From the NCBI GenBank assembly GCA_021851885.1, contig JAJZBS010000012.1, positions 1 through 47,285 of the forward strand: DNA of 47,285 nt, given 5' to 3'. The DNA is from Actinomycetes bacterium (lineage in GTDB: Bacteria > Actinomycetota > Acidimicrobiia > Acidimicrobiales > JAMCQF01). The position numbers and the translations under genes are program-made. This document shows, piece by piece, positions 25,136 through 34,726 of the stretch. Position 1 is the stretch's first letter. Every line of letters starts with the position of its first letter. The notes beneath the pieces are model-generated. The model saw nothing but the letters and a program-made list of their open reading frames with translations, searched no databases and was not told the origin of the DNA.

Positions 25136-28100
25136 CGGTACGCGTTCCCGGCCTTCAGCCGGGCCACCAGCTGCTGGTCGTGAGCGACCAGCACCTGCCG
25201 CAACGCCCGGCCGATGTCCGCCCCGTTCCCTGTAGGGGCGTTCACCTGGATGTGGTAGATCGGCGAAAAGCCCCCGCCGCCCAACCCGCCGGCACCGCCG
25301 ACACCGACACCCCCCGCCAACGAGCCGGGCAGCGGCGCCACACCGCCAGCGAGGGCGCCCATGCCGCCACGCAACGGCAGCACAAGCTCCGGGACGCCGC
25401 CCTCACCGACCATCGCCAACGTCGGGCGCGTCACGATCCCTCCCGCAGCCAGGCCGAGCACATGGAACACGGAGCCGACCGCCCCGAGCGCCCCGCCCCC
25501 GAGGTGACCGATCGCGCCGCCCAGCGAGCTGATCCCCCCGATGATGGTTTTCACCGCCCCGCCGATAGCGGAGAAGATCGGCTGCAACACAGACCACACC
25601 GTCTGCACAGCGCTCTGTATCCCTTGCCACACCGTCTTCCACACGGACAGCACCGCACGGATCGGGTCGACCAGCGTGACCGCGGCGACAGCCTTGACCG
25701 CCTGCCACACCGTCTTGATCGCCCCCCAGATCGTCTGCACAGTCGTCTCGAGAGCGCCCCACACCGTCTTCCACGCCGACGACAGGACGCTCCCCACCGT
25801 CCGCCACACCGAGGTGAGAGCGGCGAGGAATGTGTGCCACGCCGTCTTCAACACACCCCAGATCGCGACCACCACCGCCTTGATGGCCGCCCAGTCGGCC
25901 TTCCACGCCGAGGACAGAGCAGCCGCCACCGTCTTCCACGCAGAGGTGAGCGCCTTGGTCACCGCCCGCCACGCCGCCCCGAGCGCGTGCCACACACCAA
26001 GCGCCACCGCCTTGATCGTCCCCCACACCTGCTTCCAGTGGGTCGCCACGTAGATGACCGCGGCGATCAGGGCCATGACCCCGGCAACGATCCCGAGCGT
26101 GGCGGCGTTCTCGGCGATGAACGCCGCGGTCGCCGAAGCGGCCATGGCCACGTTCTCCGCGATGTAGCTCGCCGCCATCACCGCGTGGACCGCCACCCAC
26201 ACCGCAGCGCGGGCGATCATCCTGGCGACCTGCACCGCGTACTGCGCGACCATCCGGGCGCCCGACGCGACGAACGAGGCGACCCCGCTCGCGAACCGGG
26301 CCACCATCGACCCGAAACTCGAAGCGAACGACGCGATCTTCCCGGGAAGAGCGACCAGGGCCTTCCCGAACCCGGCGATCTGGCCCGGGATCGCCGCGAT
26401 CGACCGGCCGAACCCGGCGATCTTGCCGCCCATGCTCCCCAGGAACGGCACCAGCTTCCCTACCGCGCTGCGCACCACCAGGATCGCGGCCGCCCACCCG
26501 GCGAACGTTGCGACCATGTTCCCGGTCCCCGTCTTGCCGGTGCCGCCGAACACCCACCGCAGCGCCCTCCCCAACGGCTGTAACGCGTCCGCCATCAGAC
26601 GGGTGGTAACCGTCATGATCTGCATCATCGCCTTCACGAACGACAGGGCCACCGGCACCACCGCTTGCAGCACCCCGCCGAACCCTTTCACCATCTGCGC
26701 GTAATGGGCGGAGAAGAACCCGTGCAACGCGTTCTTGTTGCCCATAGCGGACAGGAACTTGGCGACCGAACCGAGCACACCGGTGAACACCTTGATGATC
26801 CCGGTCCCCACCCCGGCGGTCACCCGCCCCAGGTCCCACAGGACCCGGATGATCGACAGCACGAACCGTCCCCACGTCCGGAAGATCCCGATCAACTTGC
26901 CGATCGTCCCCGCCAGCGCCGCCGCGTGCCCCGGCTTGTTCAAGTTGGTGAGCAGCCGGGCGATCGCGTGGATGAACGGGCCGACATACTGCGCCGAGTC
27001 ACGCACCACCTTCGCGAACAGCTCGATCCCCTGCGTCAGAGCTTTCATCCCGGTCGGCAAGTTCTTCGTGAAAATGCTCTCCAGGTCCTTGAAGATCCCG
27101 AGCCCGCCGAACTTGGTGCCGGACTTCAACCAGCCGAACAGGCCGCCCGCGCCGGTCTTCGCGTTGAACGGCTGGTTGAGCGACTGGGAGATCAGCTTCA
27201 TGTTCTTCGCCGCGTACTGCCCGATGATCGGCAGGAACTTCTCTCCGACCTTCATCGCCTGGTTGAGGATCTGCGCCCCGCGCTTCTCCGCCAACCCAGT
27301 CGCCTGGTCGAACACCGTCTCGAACTGGCCGGCCGTGTTCGCCGCAGCCAGCACCGCGCCCCGGGCGATCGGGCTGAAAGACCCGAGCGTGGCGTTCAGG
27401 TTCGCCTGCGCTGTGCGCACGTTCTGCAACGCCGCCTGCGCCACCGCCGACGCCGCCCCATACCGCTTCGCGAGGTACTGATAGTTCTGCATCGCCGTGT
27501 TCAACTGGTTCTGGGCGGCCACCACCAACTTGATGTCGTTGGCCGCCTGCCCCATCCCCGCCATGTTCGTGCCCATCCCGACACCCATCACCCCCATCGA
27601 GCCAGCGCCGAGCAGCCCCCCCCCCAAGGCCGCCTCCATCCCGGACAGGGCGACGCCGATGCCCGCGGTGGCGATGTGCTCCAAGCCGAGCCCGAACAGC
27701 GACCCGAGGCTCCCCATCGCAGCGAACCCGGCCACCCCGCCGCCGGCCTTCCCGAACCCGAGGCCGCCCAAGAGCCCGCCCCCCCCACCGCCGCTCCCCG
27801 CTTTCGCTCCGAGCAGAGCACCAAGCCAGCCGGGCAGCCCAGCCTTACCACCAGCCGCAGCCTCGCCGCCCGCGGCGCCGCCCATGGTGGTCACCAATGA
27901 GTCGGTCTTCAACCCGGCCAGCTGCTCACGCAGCACAGCGATCGAAGCCTCCGCCGCCGCGATATTCGCATCAATCTTGATGTCGAACGGCGACAGCATG
28001 CGCAGCTCGGCCCGTATGCGGGCGATCTCCGCCACCAACGGCGCCGCGTCAGCACCCAACCTCGCGTCGTACACCTGCCGGGCGAAGTTCAACAACTCCG

Positions 28101-28284
28101 CCTTCGTCGCCGCCAGATCGGACAGGAACACCCGGTCGTCCAACCCCACCTGCGGGTTCGTGTCCTGCTTGCCGAACGCGGCGAGCAGAGCCATGTCCTT
28201 CTTCAGGGTGGCAGCGAACAGGGCGTCCTCGGCGATGATCTGGACAACCACCGGCGGCAGATAGCCGCTCGACGCCCCAGGCAT
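25132..28284 (-). CDS. Tape measure protein
   Basis: 1050 aa, hydrophobic segments, Trp-repeat SVWKTVWQGIQSAVQTVWSVLQPIFSAIGG; C-terminal GEGGVPELVLPLRGG. Confidence 0.9.
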   Translation of the reverse strand: MPGASSGYLPPVVVQIIAEDALFAATLKKDMALLAAFGKQDTNPQVGLDDRVFLSDLAATKAELLNFARQVYDARLGADAAPLVAEIARIRAELRMLSPFDIKIDANIAAAEASIAVLREQLAGLKTDSLVTTMGGAAGGEAAAGGKAGLPGWLGALLGAKAGSGGGGGGLLGGLGFGKAGGGVAGFAAMGSLGSLFGLGLEHIATAGIGVALSGMEAALGGGLLGAGSMGVMGVGMGTNMAGMGQAANDIKLVVAAQNQLNTAMQNYQYLAKRYGAASAVAQAALQNVRTAQANLNATLGSFSPIARGAVLAAANTAGQFETVFDQATGLAEKRGAQILNQAMKVGEKFLPIIGQYAAKNMKLISQSLNQPFNAKTGAGGLFGWLKSGTKFGGLGIFKDLESIFTKNLPTGMKALTQGIELFAKVVRDSAQYVGPFIHAIARLLTNLNKPGHAAALAGTIGKLIGIFRTWGRFVLSIIRVLWDLGRVTAGVGTGIIKVFTGVLGSVAKFLSAMGNKNALHGFFSAHYAQMVKGFGGVLQAVVPVALSFVKAMMQIMTVTTRLMADALQPLGRALRWVFGGTGKTGTGNMVATFAGWAAAILVVRSAVGKLVPFLGSMGGKIAGFGRSIAAIPGQIAGFGKALVALPGKIASFASSFGSMVARFASGVASFVASGARMVAQYAVQVARMIARAAVWVAVHAVMAASYIAENVAMAASATAAFIAENAATLGIVAGVMALIAAVIYVATHWKQVWGTIKAVALGVWHALGAAWRAVTKALTSAWKTVAAALSSAWKADWAAIKAVVVAIWGVLKTAWHTFLAALTSVWRTVGSVLSSAWKTVWGALETTVQTIWGAIKTVWQAVKAVAAVTLVDPIRAVLSVWKTVWQGIQSAVQTVWSVLQPIFSAIGGAVKTIIGGISSLGGAIGHLGGGALGAVGSVFHVLGLAAGGIVTRPTLAMVGEGGVPELVLPLRGGMGALAGGVAPLPGSLAGGVGVGGAGGLGGGGFSPIYHIQVNAPTGNGADIGRALRQVLVAHDQQLVARLKAGNAYR

Positions 28285-28721
28285 CAGGCCGCCCCCGCCA
28301 CGGCGGCCACCTTCGCGGCCGCCATCACGTAGATCGCGTCACGCGTCTGCGCCAACCCGGGCTTCATGTACGGCTCCGGGTGCTGGTACACGTGCGACGC
28401 CAAGTGGCCCACCCCCGCAGCGTCGACCCAGTGGAGCGCCTTCGCCCGCACCGGGAAGATCGGGCCGCCAAGCTCGCGTTGCCGGCCGTAGATCACCGTC
28501 GGCCCGACCTTCGCCTCCCAGCCGAGCACAGACGGCAGCGGCCCTTTCACGTTGATCGACCGCCGCAGTTGGCCAGCGCCGGGCCGGTCCCCGACCGGGG
28601 CGAGCCCCATCGCCGCCGCCTGCACCATGTGCGCCCCCTCAACGACGATCTCCCGGCACGCCGTGCCCATCCCGCCGACCAGCGCGGCGAGCCCGGCGAC
28701 CGTCGCCGCGACCTCAGCCAT
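28284..28721 (-). CDS. HK97 gp10-like tail/connector protein
   Basis: SINVKGPLPSVLGWEAKVGPTVIYGRQRELGGPIFPVRAKALHWVDAAG. Confidence 0.6.
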   Translation of the reverse strand: MAEVAATVAGLAALVGGMGTACREIVVEGAHMVQAAAMGLAPVGDRPGAGQLRRSINVKGPLPSVLGWEAKVGPTVIYGRQRELGGPIFPVRAKALHWVDAAGVGHLASHVYQHPEPYMKPGLAQTRDAIYVMAAAKVAAVAGAA

Positions 28722-28947
28722 GCTGACGCTTCGCGTCGTCTTGCGCCCGTTTCATCGCAGCCTCTTCCATCTCGGCCTCCATGCGCGCGAACGCCAACGC
28801 CCAATCCACGACCTCGCACGGCTCGTCCAAGAACTCCTCGTGCGTCAACCCCGGGTACACCTTGCGGTACTGATGCTCACGCCACAGCTCCCGGGTGGCG
28901 AAGTCGACCGGTTTGCGGGAACGGCCCTCCAGCGCCCAGCGGAGCAC
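28714..28947 (-). CDS. Tail assembly chaperone, downstream frame (candidate -1 frameshift product)
   Basis: LRWALEGRSRKPVDFATRELWREHQYRKVYPGLTHEEFLDEP; no convincing SD at the GTG. Confidence 0.65.
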   Translation of the reverse strand: MLRWALEGRSRKPVDFATRELWREHQYRKVYPGLTHEEFLDEPCEVVDWALAFARMEAEMEEAAMKRAQDDAKRQHG

Positions 28948-28949
28948 CT

Positions 28950-29381
28950 TCAGGCGACGGTAGGGGTCTCGGCGTCACCGCCGGTCGGCTCGAAGTCGGT
29001 TTCCGCTACCGAGTCCGTGGCTTGCAACTTGCGGGCCTGCTCCACCAGCGCGTCGTACACCTCGGCGTCCAGGTCCAACAGGTCATCCGGGCTGCCCGGC
29101 AGGGGAGCATCCAACGTCCACGACTCGAGGAACGACAGGATGGTGGCGTCCATCAGGCCCATGACCGCGTCGGCCTCCTCCGCGGTGAGCGACAGGGCGC
29201 CCAGCTGCTCTGCGAGCTTGGTGTCGTCGGGGGGGCCGCTTTCAGCGGCTTGCGGCAGTTTCGCTATCGCCCCGGACGCGACGAACGCCGCCCGTTTGAT
29301 CGGGCGGCGCTGACGTTCCGTCGTCAGCTTGTCCCGGAACGTGGCTGTGCCCCCGGGGATGTCGACGGTGATTGAACCCAC
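28950..29381 (-). CDS. Tail assembly chaperone, upstream frame
   Basis: MGSITVDIPGGTATFRDKLTTERQRRPIKRAAF...; position between major tail and tape measure. Confidence 0.7.
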   Translation of the reverse strand: MGSITVDIPGGTATFRDKLTTERQRRPIKRAAFVASGAIAKLPQAAESGPPDDTKLAEQLGALSLTAEEADAVMGLMDATILSFLESWTLDAPLPGSPDDLLDLDAEVYDALVEQARKLQATDSVAETDFEPTGGDAETPTVA

Positions 29382-29426
29382 GGAAATGGCTCCTTCTCAG
29401 GGTATGTAGTGGGACGCCACGAACGG

Positions 29427-30623
29427 TCAGTAAGCGGCGCCGGCCGAGTTGGCGACCGTCGCCCGCAGGGGCGACACCCCGCCCGCGGTCGCGTCGCCGG
29501 CGGAGGGAAGCAGCTGGAAGTCGACCATGACCTCCACCCACTCTTTCGAGCGGTCCAGGTCGCCGGTCTTGTACATCATCACCGACGAGTGCAGATTCAA
29601 CGCCGCGCCATCGGCGATATCGAAAGTGGTGATGTCCAGGGACTGCTTGGTGCCGGCGAGGAAGTCGGCGAGGAACGGGCTGTTGGCCTGCTCCACGAAC
29701 GTGAACTTGCCGGTCGCCTCGATCGGCCCGGCGAAGTAGGTGTAGTACTCCTGGTTGCCGGTGAGGGCCGGGATCGGCTTCACGCCGCGCTTCAGGTCCA
29801 GTTCCCAGTCCTCGACCTGGGTGAGCTGGGTGCCGCCGATCAGGATGGCGCTCGTCCAGCCGGGCACCGCCGGCACGCTGGAATACGACGGCGATGGCGC
29901 GGTCGGCGTGGTCGCCGGGTTGGCGAACCAGGTGCAGGTGTAGTCCACCAACCCCGAGTTGTTACCCTTGATCGTCAGCTCGTCGATCTGGCCGCCGGAC
30001 AGCTGCCGCCAGACGTCGCCATCGAAGTCCGAGATGGTGTAGGTGGGCGGCTGGTCCCCGGCGGCGGCGTTGTTCAGCAGCGAGAACACATGCTTGTTCA
30101 GCGGAGTGACAGCCGCCCCGGAGGGTTGCGGGTAGATGAGCGCGGTCTGCAACGTCACCGTGTACGGGCCGGAGCCGGTCACGGCTGTGGTGTAGTGCGT
30201 TTCGACGGTGCCGCCGGAGCCGAGCGTGATCCAACTGTTCGCCGCTACCGAGGCGGTGGCCGAGATCGTCGACGACCCCGCGGCCGCGGCCGCGGCCAGC
30301 GTGGTAGCGCTCCCAGCGGCGGAGAACGTGTCGGGGGAGCCAAGCTCGGCTTGGAGGAACAGGGGGAAGGTGTCGAGGTAGGGGTAGGCGTCCCAGCCGT
30401 GGCTGTCGTAGCGCTGCCCGGGGACCAGGTTGTACACGGCCACCATCGACCCTTGGATGGTGTCGTCGGGGATCATGGTCAGGTCCGGCTTGTACTTCGG
30501 ACCTTTCACGGGCACCCACGCTGTGGGGGCTTCGGCCACGCCTCGGGTCGTTTCCTTCGCCAAACCGATCGTGGTCTGCGGGACCGCGAACGCGGTGCCG
30601 GCGCCGTAGATGGGAGCGGCCAT
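29427..30623 (-). CDS. Major tail protein
   Basis: IGLAKETTRGVAEAPTAWVPVKGPKYKPDLTMIPDD...GKFTFVEQANSPFLADFLAG; position. Confidence 0.8.
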   Translation of the reverse strand: MAAPIYGAGTAFAVPQTTIGLAKETTRGVAEAPTAWVPVKGPKYKPDLTMIPDDTIQGSMVAVYNLVPGQRYDSHGWDAYPYLDTFPLFLQAELGSPDTFSAAGSATTLAAAAAAGSSTISATASVAANSWITLGSGGTVETHYTTAVTGSGPYTVTLQTALIYPQPSGAAVTPLNKHVFSLLNNAAAGDQPPTYTISDFDGDVWRQLSGGQIDELTIKGNNSGLVDYTCTWFANPATTPTAPSPSYSSVPAVPGWTSAILIGGTQLTQVEDWELDLKRGVKPIPALTGNQEYYTYFAGPIEATGKFTFVEQANSPFLADFLAGTKQSLDITTFDIADGAALNLHSSVMMYKTGDLDRSKEWVEVMVDFQLLPSAGDATAGGVSPLRATVANSAGAAY

Positions 30624-30626
30624 CGT

Positions 30627-30866
30627 CTACTCCTTGGGGTCGGCGGCCGACACGGCCGGATCGGCGGGCTTGGCTGCGGGCTGCTCAGGCGCCTTGGCGG
30701 CCTGCGGCGTGGGGACCGGCGCCGGTCGCAGCCAGTGGTCCTCAAAGTCGTCAGGGACCTCGACCTCGGCGGTCTCGCCGGGCGCGAGGCTCAGCGTCGT
30801 GCCATCCGTCGCTCTCAGGGATGGCCAGACACGCGAGGCGACGTCGGCGTTGCGGAACAGCCCCAT
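30627..30866 (-). CDS. Hypothetical protein
   Basis: MGLFRNADVASRVWPSLRATDGTTLSLAPGETAEVEVPDDFEDHWL... Confidence 0.6.
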   Translation of the reverse strand: MGLFRNADVASRVWPSLRATDGTTLSLAPGETAEVEVPDDFEDHWLRPAPVPTPQAAKAPEQPAAKPADPAVSAADPKE

Positions 30867-30880
30867 GCGGATCTCCTTTG

Positions 30881-31408
30881 TCAGACGCCGACGCCGCTCA
30901 CCCATTCCCACGCCTCGAAGCGCAGGAGCCCGGCGATCAGCACCGTCATGCCGTCCTCGGATTGGAACGGTGTCGATTGCTCGTGAGTAACCCCGGCGGT
31001 GAACTCACCCACGGACCAGATGCCCTCCGGCGTCGGGTTGGCCCGGATGGCCACAGTGAGAGCGTCGACGATCGAGTCGTAGTCCTGCTGGGCCTCGATG
31101 CCTTGGGGCGCTGCGTTCCCGCCGCTCGACGCGAAGAACAGCTCCAGCGCCACGTCGTGCACGTTGGTGTCGTCTACGGCCCCACGTCCGACATCGGCGC
31201 GCCGCACTCGGCGGTCCGAAGGCAGGTTCACCACCGCTATGCAGGCGGACCCCGAAGGGGACTCGGCGATCGCCTGGCCGCTCATCGTCTGGGTGTAGGA
31301 GTCCTCGTCTGTTATCACCGGCCTCGCCGGCCACACGGTGCCGAGGTAGGGGATCTGGGCACCCTGGAGGCAGCTTTGGATGGCGGAGCGGACCGCTGCC
31401 CGTCCCAT
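30881..31408 (-). CDS. Tail terminator-like protein
   Basis: YDSIVDALTVAIRANPTPEGIWSVGEF; position upstream of the major tail gene. Confidence 0.55.
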   Translation of the reverse strand: MGRAAVRSAIQSCLQGAQIPYLGTVWPARPVITDEDSYTQTMSGQAIAESPSGSACIAVVNLPSDRRVRRADVGRGAVDDTNVHDVALELFFASSGGNAAPQGIEAQQDYDSIVDALTVAIRANPTPEGIWSVGEFTAGVTHEQSTPFQSEDGMTVLIAGLLRFEAWEWVSGVGV

Positions 31409-32440
31409 CTACAGCACGCCCTTGGAGTGGACCCGGTAGGGGGCGAGGAGCTTGGCGGCGATGTCCCAGTCCTCGAGCGCCCCTGCCTGTGCGAACGCCT
31501 GACGGCTGGCCTGTGGAACCCCACCGAGGCTCGGCATCACGAGTGCTCGGGCGCCGCGGGTCTTTATCAGCATCGTGGTGAGCGAGATCGCTGCCTGAGT
31601 GACATCGGGTGGCACCGCGCTCACCGCCAAGAAGTCCGGGGGCGCCGCCAGCGTGTGAGCGGAGGCGAACGGGCTCGTGGTCAGGACACAGGTAGCGGCC
31701 CCAGGGGCGATGGCCTGCACGTAGACCGACTCGGTGGAGGCGCCATCAGCGACGGTGAGCTGCGTGCCGGGAAAGGCGCCTGAGGCCGGATAGACGCCCC
31801 ACAGTCCACCGGCGCCGTCCGTGGCAGCAACGGTCGCCGTGGTGGCCCCGGCGGCGATCGAAGCGACCAGTTCGGTGTGCGGGTAGCCCGACACGTAGCT
31901 CCACACCGCGTAGACCGAGCTGGCCATGCCAGCGGTGGGCGGCAGGAGCGGGCTGTCCCCCGAGCGGCTCACCGCTGAGCCAGCCAGGGGGACGGTGATG
32001 CTGCGCCGTCCGATGCGCGCCATGGCCGCCGTGGCCGCCCCGACGCTCGTGGTGTTAGAGGGGTCGAAGCCGATGTCGATGCCGACCACTTCGAGGACCG
32101 GCTTGTAGTCGCACACCAGGCGCAAGAGACCTTGGCGGATTCGGACCTGGCCGGACTGCACGGCCAAGCTCGCTGCCAGGCTCGCGCCCTTGGTCGCCGG
32201 GTCTGTGCCGAAGCAGATGTTGTCGGCCCACGCCGAAGCGCGACGCAGGGTGTCGGCTAAAGCCTGCGCCTGCTGAGGGGGGCTGCCGCCCGGGACGAGG
32301 TGGGCTGCGTCGACTGCGGTGGGAGCAAAGAGGTACTGGCTGTTGGACAGGTACGGGAGCGCCGGGGCTCCGATCGAGCCGACCGCCGGGTTGACGATCG
32401 GCTGAGCGAACGGGGCCGGCGTGTAGGGACCGATGCTCAT
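31409..32440 (-). CDS. Head-tail connector-like protein
   Basis: Position; LRLVCDYKPVLEVVGIDIGFDPSNTTSV... Confidence 0.55.
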   Translation of the reverse strand: MSIGPYTPAPFAQPIVNPAVGSIGAPALPYLSNSQYLFAPTAVDAAHLVPGGSPPQQAQALADTLRRASAWADNICFGTDPATKGASLAASLAVQSGQVRIRQGLLRLVCDYKPVLEVVGIDIGFDPSNTTSVGAATAAMARIGRRSITVPLAGSAVSRSGDSPLLPPTAGMASSVYAVWSYVSGYPHTELVASIAAGATTATVAATDGAGGLWGVYPASGAFPGTQLTVADGASTESVYVQAIAPGAATCVLTTSPFASAHTLAAPPDFLAVSAVPPDVTQAAISLTTMLIKTRGARALVMPSLGGVPQASRQAFAQAGALEDWDIAAKLLAPYRVHSKGVL

Positions 32441-32631
32441 CGCTCACCTCGCCCCGACGCCAGCCTGACAGTCACCGTGGCTTCCACTGGCAGCAGCCGG
32501 CTTTTCGAGGTAGGGGCCCCGTACTCGATTTCGCAGATGACCGAGCACACTCCCCAGCCGTCCAGCTGCAAGCGGTGAAGCAGATGCGTGGCGGTGTCGA
32601 TGGTGTCGGGCGCCTCCGGGCGCTTGGCCAC
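32437..32631 (-). CDS. Small hypothetical protein
   Basis: MAKRPEAPDTIDTATHLLHRLQLDGWGVCSVICEIEYG; ATGA coupling. Confidence 0.55.
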   Translation of the reverse strand: MAKRPEAPDTIDTATHLLHRLQLDGWGVCSVICEIEYGAPTSKSRLLPVEATVTVRLASGRGER

Positions 32632-32957
32632 TAGGTCGTCGAGTCGCGCCGCGGGCGCCCGGGGCCTCGACGCTGCGGAGTGGCGTCGCCATCCGAGATG
32701 CGTCCGGCCATGACTTCCTCGTTCACCTCATGCGGGGTGAAGAACCGCTCGCCCTTGGGGAAGCGGACCCTGAGCACCGTCTCGCCCACCTCGTCGGGCA
32801 GGTCGATCCACCCGTCCTCGTCGGCGGCGTAGTTCTTCCCGCCGTGCGAAACGCCTGATGCCCCGCTCGCGACAAGGCGCTCCTCGAAGGTGCGCTTACC
32901 GGGGCGGAGGGGATCGGCCACCCGGACCTGCATGGCACGGAACTGCTTGAGGAACAT
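32631..32957 (-). CDS. Hypothetical protein
   Basis: MFLKQFRAMQVRVADPLRPGKRTFEERLVASG... Confidence 0.6.
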   Translation of the reverse strand: MFLKQFRAMQVRVADPLRPGKRTFEERLVASGASGVSHGGKNYAADEDGWIDLPDEVGETVLRVRFPKGERFFTPHEVNEEVMAGRISDGDATPQRRGPGRPRRDSTT

Positions 32958-33037
32958 GCCTGGGCTCCTTCGGTAGAGGTTCCCAGCGGCGCCGGAAGGC
33001 TGGAGCGCGCCTGGCGGCGCCGCTGGAGAGCAAAGAC

Positions 33038-33060
33038 GAGGCGGCCGGTCCGGCCGCTTC
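33038..33060 (-). terminator. Hairpin downstream of the capsid gene
   Basis: gcggccg-gtc-cggccgc stem followed on the minus strand by CTCGTCTTTG; second stem 32983-32993/33016-33026 nearby. Confidence 0.55.
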
Positions 33061-33091
33061 GCCGTTCGAGCCGGGGGCTCGGCCTAGGTTC

Positions 33092-34603
33092 TCAGGAGAG
33101 GCCCGGGGCGATGTTGCAGAGCACGCCCATCAGGGCGGACGCCTTGTTCTTGAACGCCTGGCGGCTCCGGACCTCGAAGTCGTAGCGGGGCCCGCCGTTG
33201 GCCACGCCGGTCTCCCGGTTGGCGCCGTAGTCGAAACGGAAGAAGTCGTAGAGGGTCTCGACTTCGAGCGTCGTGGCGATGTTGGCGCCCGGGAACGGCA
33301 CCTCATCGACCACCGAGACGATCATCCCGGGCGGTAGGTGGGGCTGAAGCTCCAGGGTGATCGGCTTGCCGTTGACGGTCTTGTTCAGGTAGATCGCCAC
33401 TGCGCCACCGACAGTCACCCGGTCACGCCCGTCGGGGGCGATGGGCAGCCAAGTGATGGCCTGAGGGCTGTCCAGCACGGCGTCGGCCAGGTCGTTGATG
33501 ACCTGCGACGACACCAGCATCCGGTTCGGGGTCAGCTGGTAGGTGTCGTAGATCGAGCGGTTCATCGCGTCGATCTGCTCCACCGCAGCGCCAGACACGG
33601 TGAGCTGGCCGCCGTCGAGCGACTGGTAATAGGCGCCCTGAGGGGTGCCGGTGCCAGGCGTGACGAGGTTGGCGACAGTCCCGGTGAGCCCGAGCTGGTC
33701 CAGCGACGCGGAGAAGTCACCGAGGATCGATGCTGTCAGCCCGTTCTGCCAGTACGGCTGGTAGGAGCTGTCGGCGGCGGGCACCGCAGGGCCAGGGTTG
33801 CCGGAGTTGTAGATGCCGGCGAGCGCCGGGACCTTCTGCGCGCCCGTCGGGACGAAGGTGACGGTCACCGTGTTGGTCGATGTGGTGGTGTAGTACACCT
33901 CGCCGCCGGCTGCGCCTCCCACGAACCAGTCGTAGGCCGCTGCGCCCTTGACCGCGGTGACGAAGCCGGTCACCGACGACGAGGCTGCGGCGGTCGTGAC
34001 TGTCGCCTCGCCCGATGCCACCCCGGAGCCGCCCCGGTAGTAGTTGAGGCCCGAGCGCGCCGCGCACTTCACGTACACGGCGGTGGCCGTCGGGATGGTC
34101 CCGCCGGAAGCCACCGGGCTCAGCGTCGGCGCAGGGCACGCCGGAAGGGCGAAGCTCTGAGCGTTCAGCTGGTGGATGTCGAGGGAGATGAGCTGCTGGT
34201 TGATCGACTGGAGGGTGTCGACCGCCAGCACATCCGCGTAGTTCTGGCCCTGCGAGAGGGCGTCCCACGACACGGTGCCACCGGCGCCGATCGTGGCGAA
34301 CGGCGAGTACATGTACTGGTTCTCGATATTGACCAGCGGGGCCGCGTAGTCCGCCTGCACCCCGCCGTCGGGCTGCGTGTTGTTGATGTTCTGCAACGCC
34401 TGCCAGACAGCGAAGAGGGCTCCCTGAGGAGCGGCCTTTCGGGCCGTGGAGTCGAAGAACGGGGTGTCGACCGGCACCCAGGAGATCAGGTCATCCATGT
34501 GGATGCCCGCGACTCCGGCGCCGGTGGTGATGCCGCTCGTGACGGCCTTGATCATTTCGAACGTGTCCTCGGTGACGCCGAGAGCGTCAGATCCCCAAGA
34601 CAT
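33092..34603 (-). CDS. Major capsid protein with an inserted Ig/Fn3-like domain
   Basis: Start 34603; position after scaffold; YQLTPNRMLVSSQVINDLADAVLDSPQAITW...VDEVPFPGANIATTLEVETLYDFFRFDYGANR. Confidence 0.8.
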   Translation of the reverse strand: MSWGSDALGVTEDTFEMIKAVTSGITTGAGVAGIHMDDLISWVPVDTPFFDSTARKAAPQGALFAVWQALQNINNTQPDGGVQADYAAPLVNIENQYMYSPFATIGAGGTVSWDALSQGQNYADVLAVDTLQSINQQLISLDIHQLNAQSFALPACPAPTLSPVASGGTIPTATAVYVKCAARSGLNYYRGGSGVASGEATVTTAAASSSVTGFVTAVKGAAAYDWFVGGAAGGEVYYTTTSTNTVTVTFVPTGAQKVPALAGIYNSGNPGPAVPAADSSYQPYWQNGLTASILGDFSASLDQLGLTGTVANLVTPGTGTPQGAYYQSLDGGQLTVSGAAVEQIDAMNRSIYDTYQLTPNRMLVSSQVINDLADAVLDSPQAITWLPIAPDGRDRVTVGGAVAIYLNKTVNGKPITLELQPHLPPGMIVSVVDEVPFPGANIATTLEVETLYDFFRFDYGANRETGVANGGPRYDFEVRSRQAFKNKASALMGVLCNIAPGLS

Positions 34604-34726
34604 GAGGGGGGCCCTTCCTTTCGGGAAGAAGAAGTGGGAGGCCCCGGGGGGCGTCGACATGGCCGCCTGTCGGGCCGCCAGTCCGCTCACGGTGCGGGGC
34701 GTGTGCGCCCTAGCGGGCGCGGTCGG

